DNA from: JAALLB01 sp964502215 | Lineage (GTDB): Bacteria > Pseudomonadota > Alphaproteobacteria > Rhizobiales > Rhizobiaceae | DNA length: 64,000 nucleotides | Assembly (NCBI GenBank): GCA_964502215.1 | Contig: CAZCUN010000012.1 | Span: 1-64,000, forward strand | Direction: 5' to 3' | Part shown: positions 25,268-34,574 of the stretch, one piece after another | Layout of the letters: each line of letters opens with the position of its first letter | Numbering within the stretch: position 1 is the first letter of the stretch | Program-made: the position numbers and the translations under genes | The notes under the pieces: generated by a model | Database searches by the model: none | What the model was told of the DNA's origin: nothing | The model's input: only the letters and a program-made list of their open reading frames with translations

Positions 25268-26098
25268 CTAAACCGACAAATCAACTGATATGCCTGGAAT
25301 CCAATCATATAAAAGTGCAAAAAGTAGAAGCCCTAACGCTATGCGGTAGATCGTAAAGATTAAAAAACTTGAGCGTTTTACAAAAGCCATCAAAAAGGCA
25401 ATCGCGGCAAGCGCTGCAAAAAATGTTAACACGGCCGCTAAAATAGCATCGTTTGAAATCTCTATACCCTGTTCAATCGCATCAAGCGTTACAAAGGCAC
25501 CAGCCCCTGCAATTGCTGGAATACCAAGAAGAAACGAAAACCTTGCAGCTTCAGGTCGAGAAAAGCCCATGAAACGTGCTGCCGTCATTGTAATTCCAGA
25601 ACGTGAAGTTCCAGGAATAAGAGCTAATGCCTGAGCAAAGCCCATCGTAACAGCAGGAGACATTTTCATATCTTCCATGACTTTTGTCTGTTTGCCAATG
25701 TAATCTGCCACATACATTAAGATGCCAAAGATAATAGCGTTCCATGCAATGACTTCAACAGAGCGAAGGCCATCGCCATATCCTGACTTTTTCAAAAACA
25801 ATCCAAAAGCAACTGCTGGTATCGTTGCGACAATAATATAAAGAGCCATTCGTGAGTTATCATTCATACGCAGTCGTAATAAATCCAACCCACCAGCAAT
25901 CAGTTTTAAAACATCACGCCAGAAATAGACTATAACAGCAAAGAGTGAACCAATATGCACCATCACATCTGTTACTTGGCCCTGATCAGGCCAGCCTGTA
26001 ATTGCAGGAATGAGCGCCAAATGACCAGATGATGATATGGGTAAAAATTCGGTAATACCTTGTACAATAGCAAGGACAATAATTTGTTCAGGTGTCAT
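25268..26098 (-). CDS. uppP: UppP (BacA), undecaprenyl-diphosphate phosphatase
   Basis: Integral membrane enzyme that dephosphorylates undecaprenyl pyrophosphate to recycle the lipid carrier for peptidoglycan and polysaccharides. Consensus QGITEFLPISSSGHL near the N terminus and PGTSRSGITMTAARFMGFSR near residue 160 form the catalytic site; about eight hydrophobic helices follow. The ATG at 26098 (MTPEQIIVLAIVQG) has a good AGGAAA site; an ATG 33 bases upstream lacks one. 276 residues. Confidence 0.96.
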   Translation of the reverse strand: MTPEQIIVLAIVQGITEFLPISSSGHLALIPAITGWPDQGQVTDVMVHIGSLFAVIVYFWRDVLKLIAGGLDLLRLRMNDNSRMALYIIVATIPAVAFGLFLKKSGYGDGLRSVEVIAWNAIIFGILMYVADYIGKQTKVMEDMKMSPAVTMGFAQALALIPGTSRSGITMTAARFMGFSRPEAARFSFLLGIPAIAGAGAFVTLDAIEQGIEISNDAILAAVLTFFAALAAIAFLMAFVKRSSFLIFTIYRIALGLLLFALLYDWIPGISVDLSV

Positions 26099-26235
26099 CA
26101 AGTTTCCTAAAGTGTGCAGATTTACTTGCACGAGACTTCACGTCTCTTTATTGTTTCGGGAACGCAATACTGATTCCTGTCCTGTTTTTCATGTTCGCGT
26201 CATAATTTCCAGTGGATTTATAAGTAATAGGCCTT

Positions 26236-26928
26236 ATGCACACACTCTATCACCATACAATGTCTGCCAGCTCACGCTATATTCGTTTGATTTTGGCTGA
26301 ATATTCACAAAATGTCCGCTTGCTAGAAGAAAAGCCATGGGAGCGCAGGATGGAATTTCTGCAAATAAATCCAGCAGGCACTCTTCCAGTGCTCATGGTT
26401 GGGGAAGGCCAGTTTATTTCAGGCGGGGTCGTAATTGGCGAATATCTCGATGAAACCAATGGTGCAATGATGCGTGATAAACGCTTGCTTTCAGAAAAAT
26501 CATTAGAACGCGCAGAAACAAGACGTTTGATAGAGTGGTTTTTAGTTAAGTTTGATGCAGAAGTTACGCGCTATATTGTGCAGGAACGGATTTTTAAACA
26601 GCTGATGAGCCAACAAGAAGGCGGTGGCGCACCAGATTCAAATACCATACGTGCAGCGCGGGCCAATCTAAAAAACCATATGAAATATTTATCAGCCCTT
26701 GTTACATCAAGAAATTGGCTTTCTGGTAATACAATTTCAGCTGCAGATTTAGCCGCCGCCGCCGCAATTTCAGTGGTTGATTATTTAGGTGAAGTACAAT
26801 GGGAAGATGAGCCTGTTGCTAAAGAGTGGTTTGCAACGATTAAATCCAGACCTTCTTATCGCCAATTATTAGAAGATAAAGTTTTGGGCTTCCCACCAGC
26901 ATCGCATTATACAGATCTGGATTTTTAA
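26236..26928 (+). CDS. Glutathione S-transferase family protein
   Basis: Thioredoxin-fold N-terminal domain (HTLYHHTMSASSRYIRLILAEY, then FLQINPAGTLPVLMVGEG with the cis-Pro glutathione site and SGGVVIGEYLDE) followed by an all-alpha domain ending NWLSGNTISAADLAAAAAISVVDYLG. 230 residues. Ser residues at the active-site turn (SASSR) replace the catalytic Cys/Tyr of some classes; substrate unknown. It begins in the shared region with divergent uppP and ends three bases before queG, so they are likely co-expressed. Confidence 0.88.
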   Translation: MHTLYHHTMSASSRYIRLILAEYSQNVRLLEEKPWERRMEFLQINPAGTLPVLMVGEGQFISGGVVIGEYLDETNGAMMRDKRLLSEKSLERAETRRLIEWFLVKFDAEVTRYIVQERIFKQLMSQQEGGGAPDSNTIRAARANLKNHMKYLSALVTSRNWLSGNTISAADLAAAAAISVVDYLGEVQWEDEPVAKEWFATIKSRPSYRQLLEDKVLGFPPASHYTDLDF

Positions 26929-26931
26929 TCC

Positions 26932-28056
26932 TTGGCTGCAAAGCAAAAACTAAAAACAGACTTATTGGCGAGGTCTAAATCTTTAGGCTTTGATATTTGC
27001 CAAATTACGAAAGCTGAACTTCCCAATGAAATTGGTGAGAAGCTTGAACAAAGTGTTGCGCTTAACCACCACGCTACAATGGGTTGGATGGAAACAACCC
27101 TCGAGCGGCGTAAATCACCAACTGCAATGTGGGATGAGGCAAAAACTGCCATTATGCTAGGCATGAATTATGGGCCAGACGTCAATCCACTTCGAACGCT
27201 CGATCAAAAGTCAAAAGCAACCATTTCAGTTTATGCGCGCAACCGTGATTATCATGATATCATCAAAGGTAAACTAAAAACACTTGCAAGCTGGCTTGCA
27301 GCTCAAACCAAAGAAGATGTGAAGGTCTTCGTTGATACAGCGCCTTTGATGGAAAAACCGCTAGCAAAACAAGCAGGTCTTGGCTGGCAGGGAAAGCATA
27401 CTAATTTAGTATCACGCGAATTTGGCTCTTGGCTGTTTTTGGGTTCAATTCTAACCAAAGCAGAATTAGAAAATGATAGTGAAGAAGAAGATCACTGTGG
27501 GTCTTGTCAGTCCTGTCTTAATATTTGCCCGACAAAGGCTTTTCCAGCCCCTTATCAATTGGATGCTGGCCGCTGTATTTCTTATCTTACAATTGAGCAT
27601 GATGGCCCAATTCCACATGAGTTTCGCGAAGCCATGGGCAACCGTATTTATGGTTGCGATGATTGTTTAGCGATTTGCCCTTGGAATAAATATGCGCAAC
27701 AAACATCTGAACTAAAACTACAAGCCAGAGATGATTTACTGGCACCTGATTTGGCAGGACTAGCACAGTTAAATGATGCAGGTTTTAGAAAGAAGTTTTC
27801 AGGCTCTCCGATTAAGCGAATTGGTAGAGATAGATTTTTAAGAAACGTCATGATTGCTATTGGTAATTCGAACGACCAATCTCTAAAAGCCATCGCGCAT
27901 GAAAATAGTCATGATGAAAACGCCATTGTACGAGCTTCAAGTGTTTGGGCGCTTTCTAAGCTTGAAGATAAGCAGGTCTTTGCCAATATGCGTATTGAAG
28001 CCTTGAAAAAAGAAACAGACGAAAACGTGCGGCAGGAATGGAATGATTATGAGTAA
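26932..28056 (+). CDS. queG: QueG, epoxyqueuosine reductase
   Basis: Cobalamin and iron-sulfur enzyme for the last step of queuosine synthesis in tRNA. 374 residues: N-terminal cobalamin-binding domain (ARNRDYHDIIKGKL, DTAPLMEKPLAKQAGLGWQG), two 4Fe-4S motifs CGSCQSCLNICPTKAF and CDDCLAICPWNKYA with an earlier Cys at GRCISYL, and a C-terminal HEAT-like tail (VRASSVWALSKLED). The start is TTG at 26932, three bases after the GST stop. Its end overlaps the next gene by 14 bases. Confidence 0.95.
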   Translation: MAAKQKLKTDLLARSKSLGFDICQITKAELPNEIGEKLEQSVALNHHATMGWMETTLERRKSPTAMWDEAKTAIMLGMNYGPDVNPLRTLDQKSKATISVYARNRDYHDIIKGKLKTLASWLAAQTKEDVKVFVDTAPLMEKPLAKQAGLGWQGKHTNLVSREFGSWLFLGSILTKAELENDSEEEDHCGSCQSCLNICPTKAFPAPYQLDAGRCISYLTIEHDGPIPHEFREAMGNRIYGCDDCLAICPWNKYAQQTSELKLQARDDLLAPDLAGLAQLNDAGFRKKFSGSPIKRIGRDRFLRNVMIAIGNSNDQSLKAIAHENSHDENAIVRASSVWALSKLEDKQVFANMRIEALKKETDENVRQEWNDYE

Positions 28057-28921
28057 GAGGCTTTTTATATTTGGATTTGGATTTTCATCAAAAGCAATTG
28101 CTGAACAGGCAAAAAATGATTTTGACGTAATATGCGGAACATCACGTTCAATAGAAAAAATCCAATTGCTGCGTTCACAAGGGTTTCAAGCAGAAATTTT
28201 TGATGGGGAAACAACTGTTGAGTTAAAAGCGCAACTCAAAGATACAACACATATTGTCATATCAATATCACCCGGTGATGAAGACCCTGTATTAAAGGCT
28301 TTCCCAAATTTGATTGAGCTATGCCCTAATCTTGAGTGGATAGGTTATCTATCAACTGTTGGAGTTTATGGTCATCATGACGGTGCATGGGTTGATGAGA
28401 CAAGCGAATTACGACCGGTTTCCAAACGTTCTTTACAACGTGTTGAGGCAGAACAGGCTTGGATAAAGCTTGCAAAATCAGGCAACATTCCATTCAGTAT
28501 TTTTAGATTATCTGGCATTTATGGCACAGGTCGCAATTGGTTCATCAACATCGAAAAAGGCACTTCTCGTCGGTTGATAAAACCAGGGCAAGTCTTTAAC
28601 CGCATTCATAATGAAGACATTGGACAGGCGGTTACACTTGCAATGCGTAAAAACATTGGGGAGATTTTCAACATCACTGATGATGACCCAGCCCCGCCGC
28701 AAGATGTAGTGACTTATGCGCATGAGCTGATGAATAAGACGCCACCGCCAGAAGTTGATTTTGAGACAGCAGATATTTCTCCTATGGCACGTAGTTTTTA
28801 TGGAGAAAACAAGCGTGTTCGTAATCAAAAATCTAAAGAACTTCTGGGCATGGAATATAAGTGGCCAAATTATAAAACATCCCTAAAGCGTTTATGGGAT
28901 GAGGGAAGTTGGAAAACCTAA
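28043..28921 (+). CDS. NAD(P)-binding SDR/epimerase-like protein
   Basis: Extended short-chain dehydrogenase-like Rossmann protein of the YeeZ type; substrate unknown. The nucleotide loop is FGFGFSSKAIAEQA at residues 9-22, followed by IEWIGYLSTVGVYGHHDGAWVDE and FRLSGIYGTGRN. The usual SDR catalytic YxxxK is not evident: Y and K of the epimerase motif are replaced in RSLQRVEAEQAW. ATGs at 28043 and 28049 are both possible. It overlaps queG, a frequent rhizobial pairing. Confidence 0.82.
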   Translation: MIMSKRLFIFGFGFSSKAIAEQAKNDFDVICGTSRSIEKIQLLRSQGFQAEIFDGETTVELKAQLKDTTHIVISISPGDEDPVLKAFPNLIELCPNLEWIGYLSTVGVYGHHDGAWVDETSELRPVSKRSLQRVEAEQAWIKLAKSGNIPFSIFRLSGIYGTGRNWFINIEKGTSRRLIKPGQVFNRIHNEDIGQAVTLAMRKNIGEIFNITDDDPAPPQDVVTYAHELMNKTPPPEVDFETADISPMARSFYGENKRVRNQKSKELLGMEYKWPNYKTSLKRLWDEGSWKT

Positions 28922-28991
28922 GTTTATTTACGCAAACTTGAGCTTGCTGAAGGGCTAGACTCTATGCGCCAATCATGCGAATTCATTTGCC

Positions 28992-29657
28992 ATGAGTGAG
29001 AAGCTAGAAATCAAGATTTGCGGACTGTCTACCAATGAAAGCATTGATGCTATTATTGCAGGGCGCGCTACGCATTTAGGCTTTATTTTTTTTGAAAAAA
29101 GCCCGCGTCATATTACACTAGAGCAAGCGTGTTCTTTATCAAATCATGCAGGCAAACGTGTTTTAAAAGTTGCAGTCAGCGTTAATGCTGATGACGAGTA
29201 TATGGCTGATATTGTTGAAGCCATGCAGCCTGATATTTTACAGCTTCACGGCAGTGAGAGTGTTGCGCGAGTTAAAGAGCTAAAAGTCCGCTACGGCCTT
29301 CCAATTATGAAAGCCTTTGCTATCAGCGAAAAATCCGACTTTGAAAAAGTAACGCCTTATATTGGTGTTGCAGATAGGCTTTTGTTTGATGCAAAGCCAC
29401 CAAAGGGGTCAGATTTACCAGGGGGTAATGGTGTCGCATTTGATTGGGAAATCATGGACGCTTTACCCAAAGATGTGCCATATATGTTATCGGGTGGTTT
29501 GGATGCTTCAAACGTATGTGAAGCGCTAAGCCGCTCTGGTGCAAATGCTGTTGATATTTCATCAGGGGTTGAAAGCGCTGCGGGCGTAAAAGATATTAAA
29601 TTAATTGAAGATTTTTTGGCGACATGTCACGATTGTGGCAATGCCAATCTTGGGTAA
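28992..29657 (+). CDS. trpF: TrpF, phosphoribosylanthranilate isomerase
   Basis: Amadori isomerisation of PRA to CdRP in tryptophan synthesis. 221-residue barrel with catalytic Cys in IKICGLST (C10-C11 region) and Asp in LLFDAKPPKGSDLPGGNG; phosphate site LSGGLDASNV and ANAVDISSGVESAAG. It is separate from trpC, as usual in alphaproteobacteria. The gene begins 70 bases after the SDR gene and leads the trpF-trpB-trpA cluster. Confidence 0.96.
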   Translation: MSEKLEIKICGLSTNESIDAIIAGRATHLGFIFFEKSPRHITLEQACSLSNHAGKRVLKVAVSVNADDEYMADIVEAMQPDILQLHGSESVARVKELKVRYGLPIMKAFAISEKSDFEKVTPYIGVADRLLFDAKPPKGSDLPGGNGVAFDWEIMDALPKDVPYMLSGGLDASNVCEALSRSGANAVDISSGVESAAGVKDIKLIEDFLATCHDCGNANLG

Positions 29658-29668
29658 GGAATAAAGTT

Positions 29669-30898
29669 TTGAGTAAACCAATTGAACCAAATTCATTTAA
29701 AACAGGGCCAGATGAAGACGGTCACTTCGGTATTTTTGGTGGGCGTTATGTTGCCGAAACCTTGATGCCGTTAATTCTTGATCTTGAGAAACATTATACA
29801 GCTGCCAAGAAAGACCCTAGTTTTCAGGCTGAAGTTGATTACCTCAACAAACACTACACGGGTCGCCCATCGCCACTTTATTTTGCAGAAAGCCTGACGG
29901 AAGAACTTGGTGGCGCAAAGATTTATTTCAAACGTGATGAATTAAATCATACAGGTTCGCATAAGATCAACAATTGCCTAGGTCAAATCCTTCTTGCCAA
30001 ACGCATGGGCAAAACACGCATCATTGCAGAAACGGGTGCTGGTCAACACGGTGTTGCTGCTGCAACGGTTGCGGCAAAATTTGGATTTCCTTGTGTTGTT
30101 TATATGGGCAAGACAGACGTTGAACGCCAAAGCCCGAACGTATTTCGCATGCGTTTATTAGGGGCAGAAATTGTGCCCGTGACCGCAGGTGCAGGAACGT
30201 TGAAAGACGCCATGAACGAAGCACTGCGCGATTGGGTAACAAATGTTGATGATACTTATTATCTGATTGGCACAGCCGCAGGGCCGCATCCCTATCCAGA
30301 ATTGGTGCGTGAGTTCCAATCTGTCATTGGTAAAGAATGTAAAGAACAAATGATGGAAGCAGAAGGACGCTTGCCTGATATGTTGGTTGCTTCTGTTGGC
30401 GGAGGCTCAAATGCCATTGGTCTTTTCCATCCATTCTTAGATGATAAAGACGTTGAGATTGTTGGCGTTGAAGCAGGGGGGCGTGGCCTTGATGGCGATG
30501 AACACTGTGCATCTTTATCCGCTGGTAAACCTGGCGTCCTTCACGGCAACCGCACATTTCTTTTGCAGGATGATGACGGTCAGATTTTAGAAGGCCATTC
30601 AATTTCAGCAGGTCTTGATTATCCAGGGATTGGGCCAGAGCATTCATACCTTCGTGATTCAGGCCGCGTCGAATATGTGCCGATCATGGATACAGAAGCA
30701 TTAGACGCTTTCCAACTTCTTTGTAGAACTGAAGGCATTATCCCAGCCCTAGAACCAAGCCATGCACTCGCAGAGGTCGTAAAACGCGCACCTAAAATGG
30801 GCAAAGACAAAATCATCGTCATGAACCTATGTGGTCGCGGAGACAAAGACGTCTTCACCGTCGGCAAAGCGCTTGGCGTTGATATGGAAACTGAATAA
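29669..30898 (+). CDS. trpB: TrpB, tryptophan synthase beta chain
   Basis: PLP enzyme that joins indole and serine to tryptophan; forms an alpha2-beta2 complex with TrpA. PLP-binding Lys is K99 in HTGSHKINN; the phosphate cup is VGGGSNAIG; GRYVAETLMP opens the family fold. The frame starts earlier at 29624, but the natural start is TTG at 29669 with AAGGA eight bases upstream, giving 409 residues. It lies 11 bases after trpF. Confidence 0.97.
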   Translation: MSKPIEPNSFKTGPDEDGHFGIFGGRYVAETLMPLILDLEKHYTAAKKDPSFQAEVDYLNKHYTGRPSPLYFAESLTEELGGAKIYFKRDELNHTGSHKINNCLGQILLAKRMGKTRIIAETGAGQHGVAAATVAAKFGFPCVVYMGKTDVERQSPNVFRMRLLGAEIVPVTAGAGTLKDAMNEALRDWVTNVDDTYYLIGTAAGPHPYPELVREFQSVIGKECKEQMMEAEGRLPDMLVASVGGGSNAIGLFHPFLDDKDVEIVGVEAGGRGLDGDEHCASLSAGKPGVLHGNRTFLLQDDDGQILEGHSISAGLDYPGIGPEHSYLRDSGRVEYVPIMDTEALDAFQLLCRTEGIIPALEPSHALAEVVKRAPKMGKDKIIVMNLCGRGDKDVFTVGKALGVDMETE

Positions 30899-30933
30899 TT
30901 CTCACAAAGTAATTTTCGAAGAAGTAACAGATA

Positions 30934-31764
30934 ATGAAAACAAGAATTGATACACGCTTTGAGCAGCTCAAAGTCGAAGGCCGTCCCGGTCTTGTGACGT
31001 TTATTATGGCAGGTGATCCTAACATGGAAACCAGTCAGGAAATTTTGAACGGCTTGCCAAAAGCCGGTGCTGACTTAATTGAAATTGGTATGCCGTTTTC
31101 TGATCCGATGGCGGATGGGCCTTCTATCCAGCTTGCAGGTCAACGTGCGCTTAAAGGCGGTCAGACTTTGGCTAAGACTTTGGCGATGGTGGCTGAATTT
31201 AGAAAATCTGAAAGCGATACGCCGATTATCTTGATGGGTTACTACAACCCGATTTATATTTATGGCAATGAGAAATTCTTAAAAGACGCAAGTGATGCAG
31301 GTGTTGATGGTTTAATCATCGTTGATCTTCCGCCAGAAGCTGATGATGAGTTATGTATTCCTGCGATGGATCACGGCATTAATTTCATTCGCCTTGCGAC
31401 ACCAACAACCGATGAAAATCGCCTACCAAAAGTTTTAGAAAATACTTCAGGCTTTTTATATTATGTGTCTATCACAGGCATAACAGGGGCTGCTGCGCCT
31501 GACCCGGATAAGGTTGGGAAAGCGGTTGCTGCGATTAAAGCAAAGACAGACATTCCGGTAGCGGTTGGGTTTGGTGTTAGAACAGCGCAACAAGCCGCAG
31601 ACATTGGCAAGGGTGCAGATGGTGTTGTGGTTGGTTCAGCACTGGTTTCGGTCATTCTGGATAATCTTAATGAACAAGGAAATCCAAAATCTGGCACTGC
31701 AAAAGCTGTCCATGATTTAGTATCTGACCTTGCGTCAGGCGTACAATCGGTTAAACACGGATAA
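30934..31764 (+). CDS. trpA: TrpA, tryptophan synthase alpha chain
   Basis: Cleaves indole-3-glycerol phosphate to indole and glyceraldehyde 3-phosphate, channelling indole to TrpB. Catalytic E50 and D61 are in LIEIGMPFSDPMADGPSIQ; the phosphate loop is VGFGVRTAQQAADIG and VVGSALV. 276 residues. It follows trpB by 35 bases and precedes accD, the standard trpFBA-accD-folC order of rhizobia. No leader-peptide attenuator was seen before trpF. Confidence 0.97.
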   Translation: MKTRIDTRFEQLKVEGRPGLVTFIMAGDPNMETSQEILNGLPKAGADLIEIGMPFSDPMADGPSIQLAGQRALKGGQTLAKTLAMVAEFRKSESDTPIILMGYYNPIYIYGNEKFLKDASDAGVDGLIIVDLPPEADDELCIPAMDHGINFIRLATPTTDENRLPKVLENTSGFLYYVSITGITGAAAPDPDKVGKAVAAIKAKTDIPVAVGFGVRTAQQAADIGKGADGVVVGSALVSVILDNLNEQGNPKSGTAKAVHDLVSDLASGVQSVKHG

Positions 31765-31818
31765 ACCATAATTTGCCTTCATTTTGATAAGGCTTAAAAC
31801 CATAAGGATTTTGATCAG

Positions 31819-32784
31819 ATGAATTGGATCACAAACCTCGTCCCTCCGAAGATTGGCAACTTGCTCAACCGCAAGGACATGCCAGAAAACCTTTGGATTA
31901 AATGCCCAGAATCTGGAGAAATGGTTTTCCATAAAGACCTAGAAGCGAACATGGGTGTTATACCAAGTTCTGGTCATCATATGAAAATCACGGCTAAAGA
32001 ACGCCTTAATTTTCTTTTTGATGAGGGTGAATACGAAGTTATTGAAATGCCGAAAGTGGCACAGGATCCGCTTAAGTTCCGTGATAAGTCTAAATATGCA
32101 GACAAGCTAAAAGACGCACGTAAAAAGACAGGTCTTGAAGATTCCATTCTATCTGCAAAAGGCAAGATTGAAGAAATGGACATCATTGCTGTTGTCCACG
32201 AGATGCAATTTATCGGTGGTTCGCTTGGCATGGCCGCAGGTGATATGATTGTAAAGTCAATGGAAATAGCGGCTGAAACAAAAACGCCACTCGTGCTATT
32301 TGCAGCTTCTGGTGGCGCGCGGATGCAGGAGGGTATTTTATCGCTCATGCAATTGCCGCGCACAACGGTTGGTGTGCAACGTATGAAAGATGCAGGCGTT
32401 CCTTATATTGTTGTTTTGACCAATCCAACAACGGGGGGCGTTTCAGCTTCTTATGCAATGTTGGGCGATGTGCATATTGCAGAACCAGGTGCGGTCATCG
32501 GCTTTGCTGGTCGCCGTGTAATTGAAGGTACAATCCGCGAAAAATTGCCTGATGATTTCCAAACGGCTGAATACCTTCAAGAGCATGGTATGGTTGATAT
32601 GATTGTCAGCCGTCTTGATATGAAGTCAACGCTTTCACGTGTTTTCCGCCTTCTTCTCAACATGCCTGCTTATGATGCGCCTGTGGTAGAAGAGTCTGAA
32701 GAAATCAATGCAGAAGAGCAAGAAAACAACGATCAAAATATAGATGAGCAAGCTGACAAACCGATCGAAACATCTGACTCTTGA
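31819..32784 (+). CDS. accD: AccD, acetyl-CoA carboxylase carboxyltransferase beta
   Basis: Beta half of the carboxyltransferase that transfers carboxyl from biotin to acetyl-CoA, the committing step of fatty acid synthesis. The core has FIGGSLGMAAGDMIVKSMEIA and LFAASGGARMQEGILSLMQL. The N-terminal four-Cys zinc ribbon of E. coli is degenerate: only C29 in WIKCPESGE remains and the second pair reads IPSSG. This loss occurs in rhizobial homologues. A Glu/Asp/Asn-rich tail ends the 321 residues. Confidence 0.96.
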   Translation: MNWITNLVPPKIGNLLNRKDMPENLWIKCPESGEMVFHKDLEANMGVIPSSGHHMKITAKERLNFLFDEGEYEVIEMPKVAQDPLKFRDKSKYADKLKDARKKTGLEDSILSAKGKIEEMDIIAVVHEMQFIGGSLGMAAGDMIVKSMEIAAETKTPLVLFAASGGARMQEGILSLMQLPRTTVGVQRMKDAGVPYIVVLTNPTTGGVSASYAMLGDVHIAEPGAVIGFAGRRVIEGTIREKLPDDFQTAEYLQEHGMVDMIVSRLDMKSTLSRVFRLLLNMPAYDAPVVEESEEINAEEQENNDQNIDEQADKPIETSDS

Positions 32785-32795
32785 GTTTGACTTAA

Positions 32796-34100
32796 ATGAA
32801 GTCTGATGCCCTCATTAATAAGCTTTCGGAAATTCATCCCAAAGGGTTTGATCTCTCGCTTGATCGTATTTTATTGCTGCTTGAAAAGCTTGGAAATCCA
32901 CAAAATAAATTACCGCCTGTCATCCATGTTGCAGGTACGAATGGTAAGGGCTCTACGCTTGCTTTCACACGCGCCATATTAGAAGCACAGGGCTATAAAG
33001 TTCACGTCCATACCTCACCGCATTTAGTCAACTGGCATGAGCGCTACCGTCTTGCGGGTAAGCTGGTAAGTGACGATGTTTTGGCAGATGCTATTCAGCG
33101 TATTGCAGATACAAATAACAATAAGCCGATTACGGTTTTTGAACTTTTATGTGCCGTCATGTTCGTACTTTTCAGTGAGCATGAAGCAGATTTTGCGCTG
33201 GTAGAGGTTGGTCTTGGCGGACGCTTTGATGCAACCAATGTTATTGCTGAACCAAAAGTCTGCGCAATAGCACCTGTTGCACTTGATCATCAAGCCTACC
33301 TAGGAGATACGATAGCAAAAATTGCCTTTGAAAAAGCAGGCATCATAAAAAAACATGTCCCCGTAGCGGTTGGTCGTCAACAAGATGAAGCACGCGAAAC
33401 CATTGAAGAGGTTGCACGTAAAAACCAGTCGCCAATTACGATTTTAGGTCAAGATTTTGACGCCTACCGCGATGCAACTGGCTTTGTCTATCAAGATGAA
33501 GAAGGTCTTCTCGATTTACCAATGCCGAAGCTTGCAGGTGAACATCAACTAGATAATGCAGCACTGGCAATGGCCGCAATTCGGTTAGCAAATATTAAAG
33601 TTTCGCCAGAAGCTTTTGCACAAGGAATGTTGGATGTAACCTGGCCTGGGCGGTTGGAAAAATTGCCTTCTGGCAAGATTACAAAAGCACTTGGCAACAA
33701 AACTGATATCTGGATTGATGGCGGTCATAATCCATCGGCAGGTGAGGCAATTGCCGCAGAGCTATCACGTCAAAATACTGGAAGTAGCCGCAAAACATTG
33801 CTCATCTGTGGTATGATTAATACCAAAGAGCCATTGGGCTATTTTAAGCCTTTTGAAAAATTAGGCGCGGAAGTGATTACAGTTCCAGTTGCTATGAGTG
33901 AAGCAAGTATTGCGTCTGATGATCTAGCAGAAGTTGCAAAACAAGCAGGGCTAAAAACACAAAGTACCACTTCATTAAAAGCAGCAATTGAGCAAACCGC
34001 GCACAAACTTAAAGAGAATTCTGACTTGCGTATTTTATTTTGTGGCTCACTTTATATGGTTGGCGAAGTGCTGGAGCTTAACGAAACATCACCAAGATAA
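32796..34100 (+). CDS. folC: FolC, dihydrofolate/folylpolyglutamate synthase
   Basis: Adds glutamate to dihydropteroate and to folates. ATP loop GTNGKGST is at 47-54, HTSPHLVNWHERYRL and EVGLGGRFDATNVI are Mur-ligase-family motifs, and the C-terminal domain has WIDGGHNP. 434 residues. It starts 11 bases after accD and closes the trp-accD-folC unit at a terminator shared with trxA. Confidence 0.96.
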   Translation: MKSDALINKLSEIHPKGFDLSLDRILLLLEKLGNPQNKLPPVIHVAGTNGKGSTLAFTRAILEAQGYKVHVHTSPHLVNWHERYRLAGKLVSDDVLADAIQRIADTNNNKPITVFELLCAVMFVLFSEHEADFALVEVGLGGRFDATNVIAEPKVCAIAPVALDHQAYLGDTIAKIAFEKAGIIKKHVPVAVGRQQDEARETIEEVARKNQSPITILGQDFDAYRDATGFVYQDEEGLLDLPMPKLAGEHQLDNAALAMAAIRLANIKVSPEAFAQGMLDVTWPGRLEKLPSGKITKALGNKTDIWIDGGHNPSAGEAIAAELSRQNTGSSRKTLLICGMINTKEPLGYFKPFEKLGAEVITVPVAMSEASIASDDLAEVAKQAGLKTQSTTSLKAAIEQTAHKLKENSDLRILFCGSLYMVGEVLELNETSPR

Positions 34101-34111
34101 GTTCATAAAAA

Positions 34112-34140
34112 AAGCCTGACTGTTTCCAATCAGGCTTCTT
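34112..34140. terminator. Bidirectional terminator between folC and trxA
   Basis: AAGCCTGA at 34112-34119 pairs with TCAGGCTT at 34130-34137. A-rich bases precede and TTCTT follows on plus; on minus the A run gives U residues. It sits between convergent folC and trxA. Confidence 0.85.
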
Positions 34141-34161
34141 GAATTTTAAGATAAAAGTCGC

Positions 34162-34482
34162 TTATGCAGCGCCGTTAATCCAGTTTACCAATTCGCTCTT
34201 TGGTTTGCCACCAACTTGCATTGCAGCCGGTTCACCGTCTTTAAAAAGAAGCAATGTTGGAATTGAACGAACACCAAATTGAGCTGCAAGATCAGGATTT
34301 TCATCAATGTTGATTTTAGTGATCTTTACTTTGCCTTCCATCTCATCTGAGATTTCTTCAAGGCTCGGGCCAATTGCTTTACAAGGGCCACACCATTCTG
34401 CCCAGAAGTCTACAACAACAGGAATGTCTGAACTTAATACGTCAGATTGAAAGTTGCTTGCGTCTATTTTTTGTGTAGCCAT
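34162..34482 (-). CDS. trxA: TrxA, thioredoxin
   Basis: Cytoplasmic disulfide reductase. 106 residues with active site WAEWCGPCKA (C31 and C34), cis-Pro loop SIPTLLLFKDG and the C-terminal helix. AAGGAAG precedes the ATG. It is the last gene of the minus-strand block divL-tsaE-murU-addB-addA-trxA; the 92-base gap from addA may contain its own promoter. Confidence 0.98.
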   Translation of the reverse strand: MATQKIDASNFQSDVLSSDIPVVVDFWAEWCGPCKAIGPSLEEISDEMEGKVKITKINIDENPDLAAQFGVRSIPTLLLFKDGEPAAMQVGGKPKSELVNWINGAA

Positions 34483-34574
34483 TTGATGCTTCCTTAGAGT
34501 TTACCGCTTTAATCGCGGTTTGATTTGATCTTAGTTATAACGTAAGAACGCTAAGTGCCAACGTCAAGATGTCT

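Noticed and set aside
28922..28991. Possible remnant of the his-operon palindromic repeat (TTGAGCTTGCTGAAGGG) before trpF
   Set aside because: Only about 15 bases match with an indel and there is no second arm; too weak to call.
34503..34519. ACCGC/GCGGT hairpin between addA and trxA as terminator
   Set aside because: No T run follows on the minus strand and the stem is short, so it is not called.
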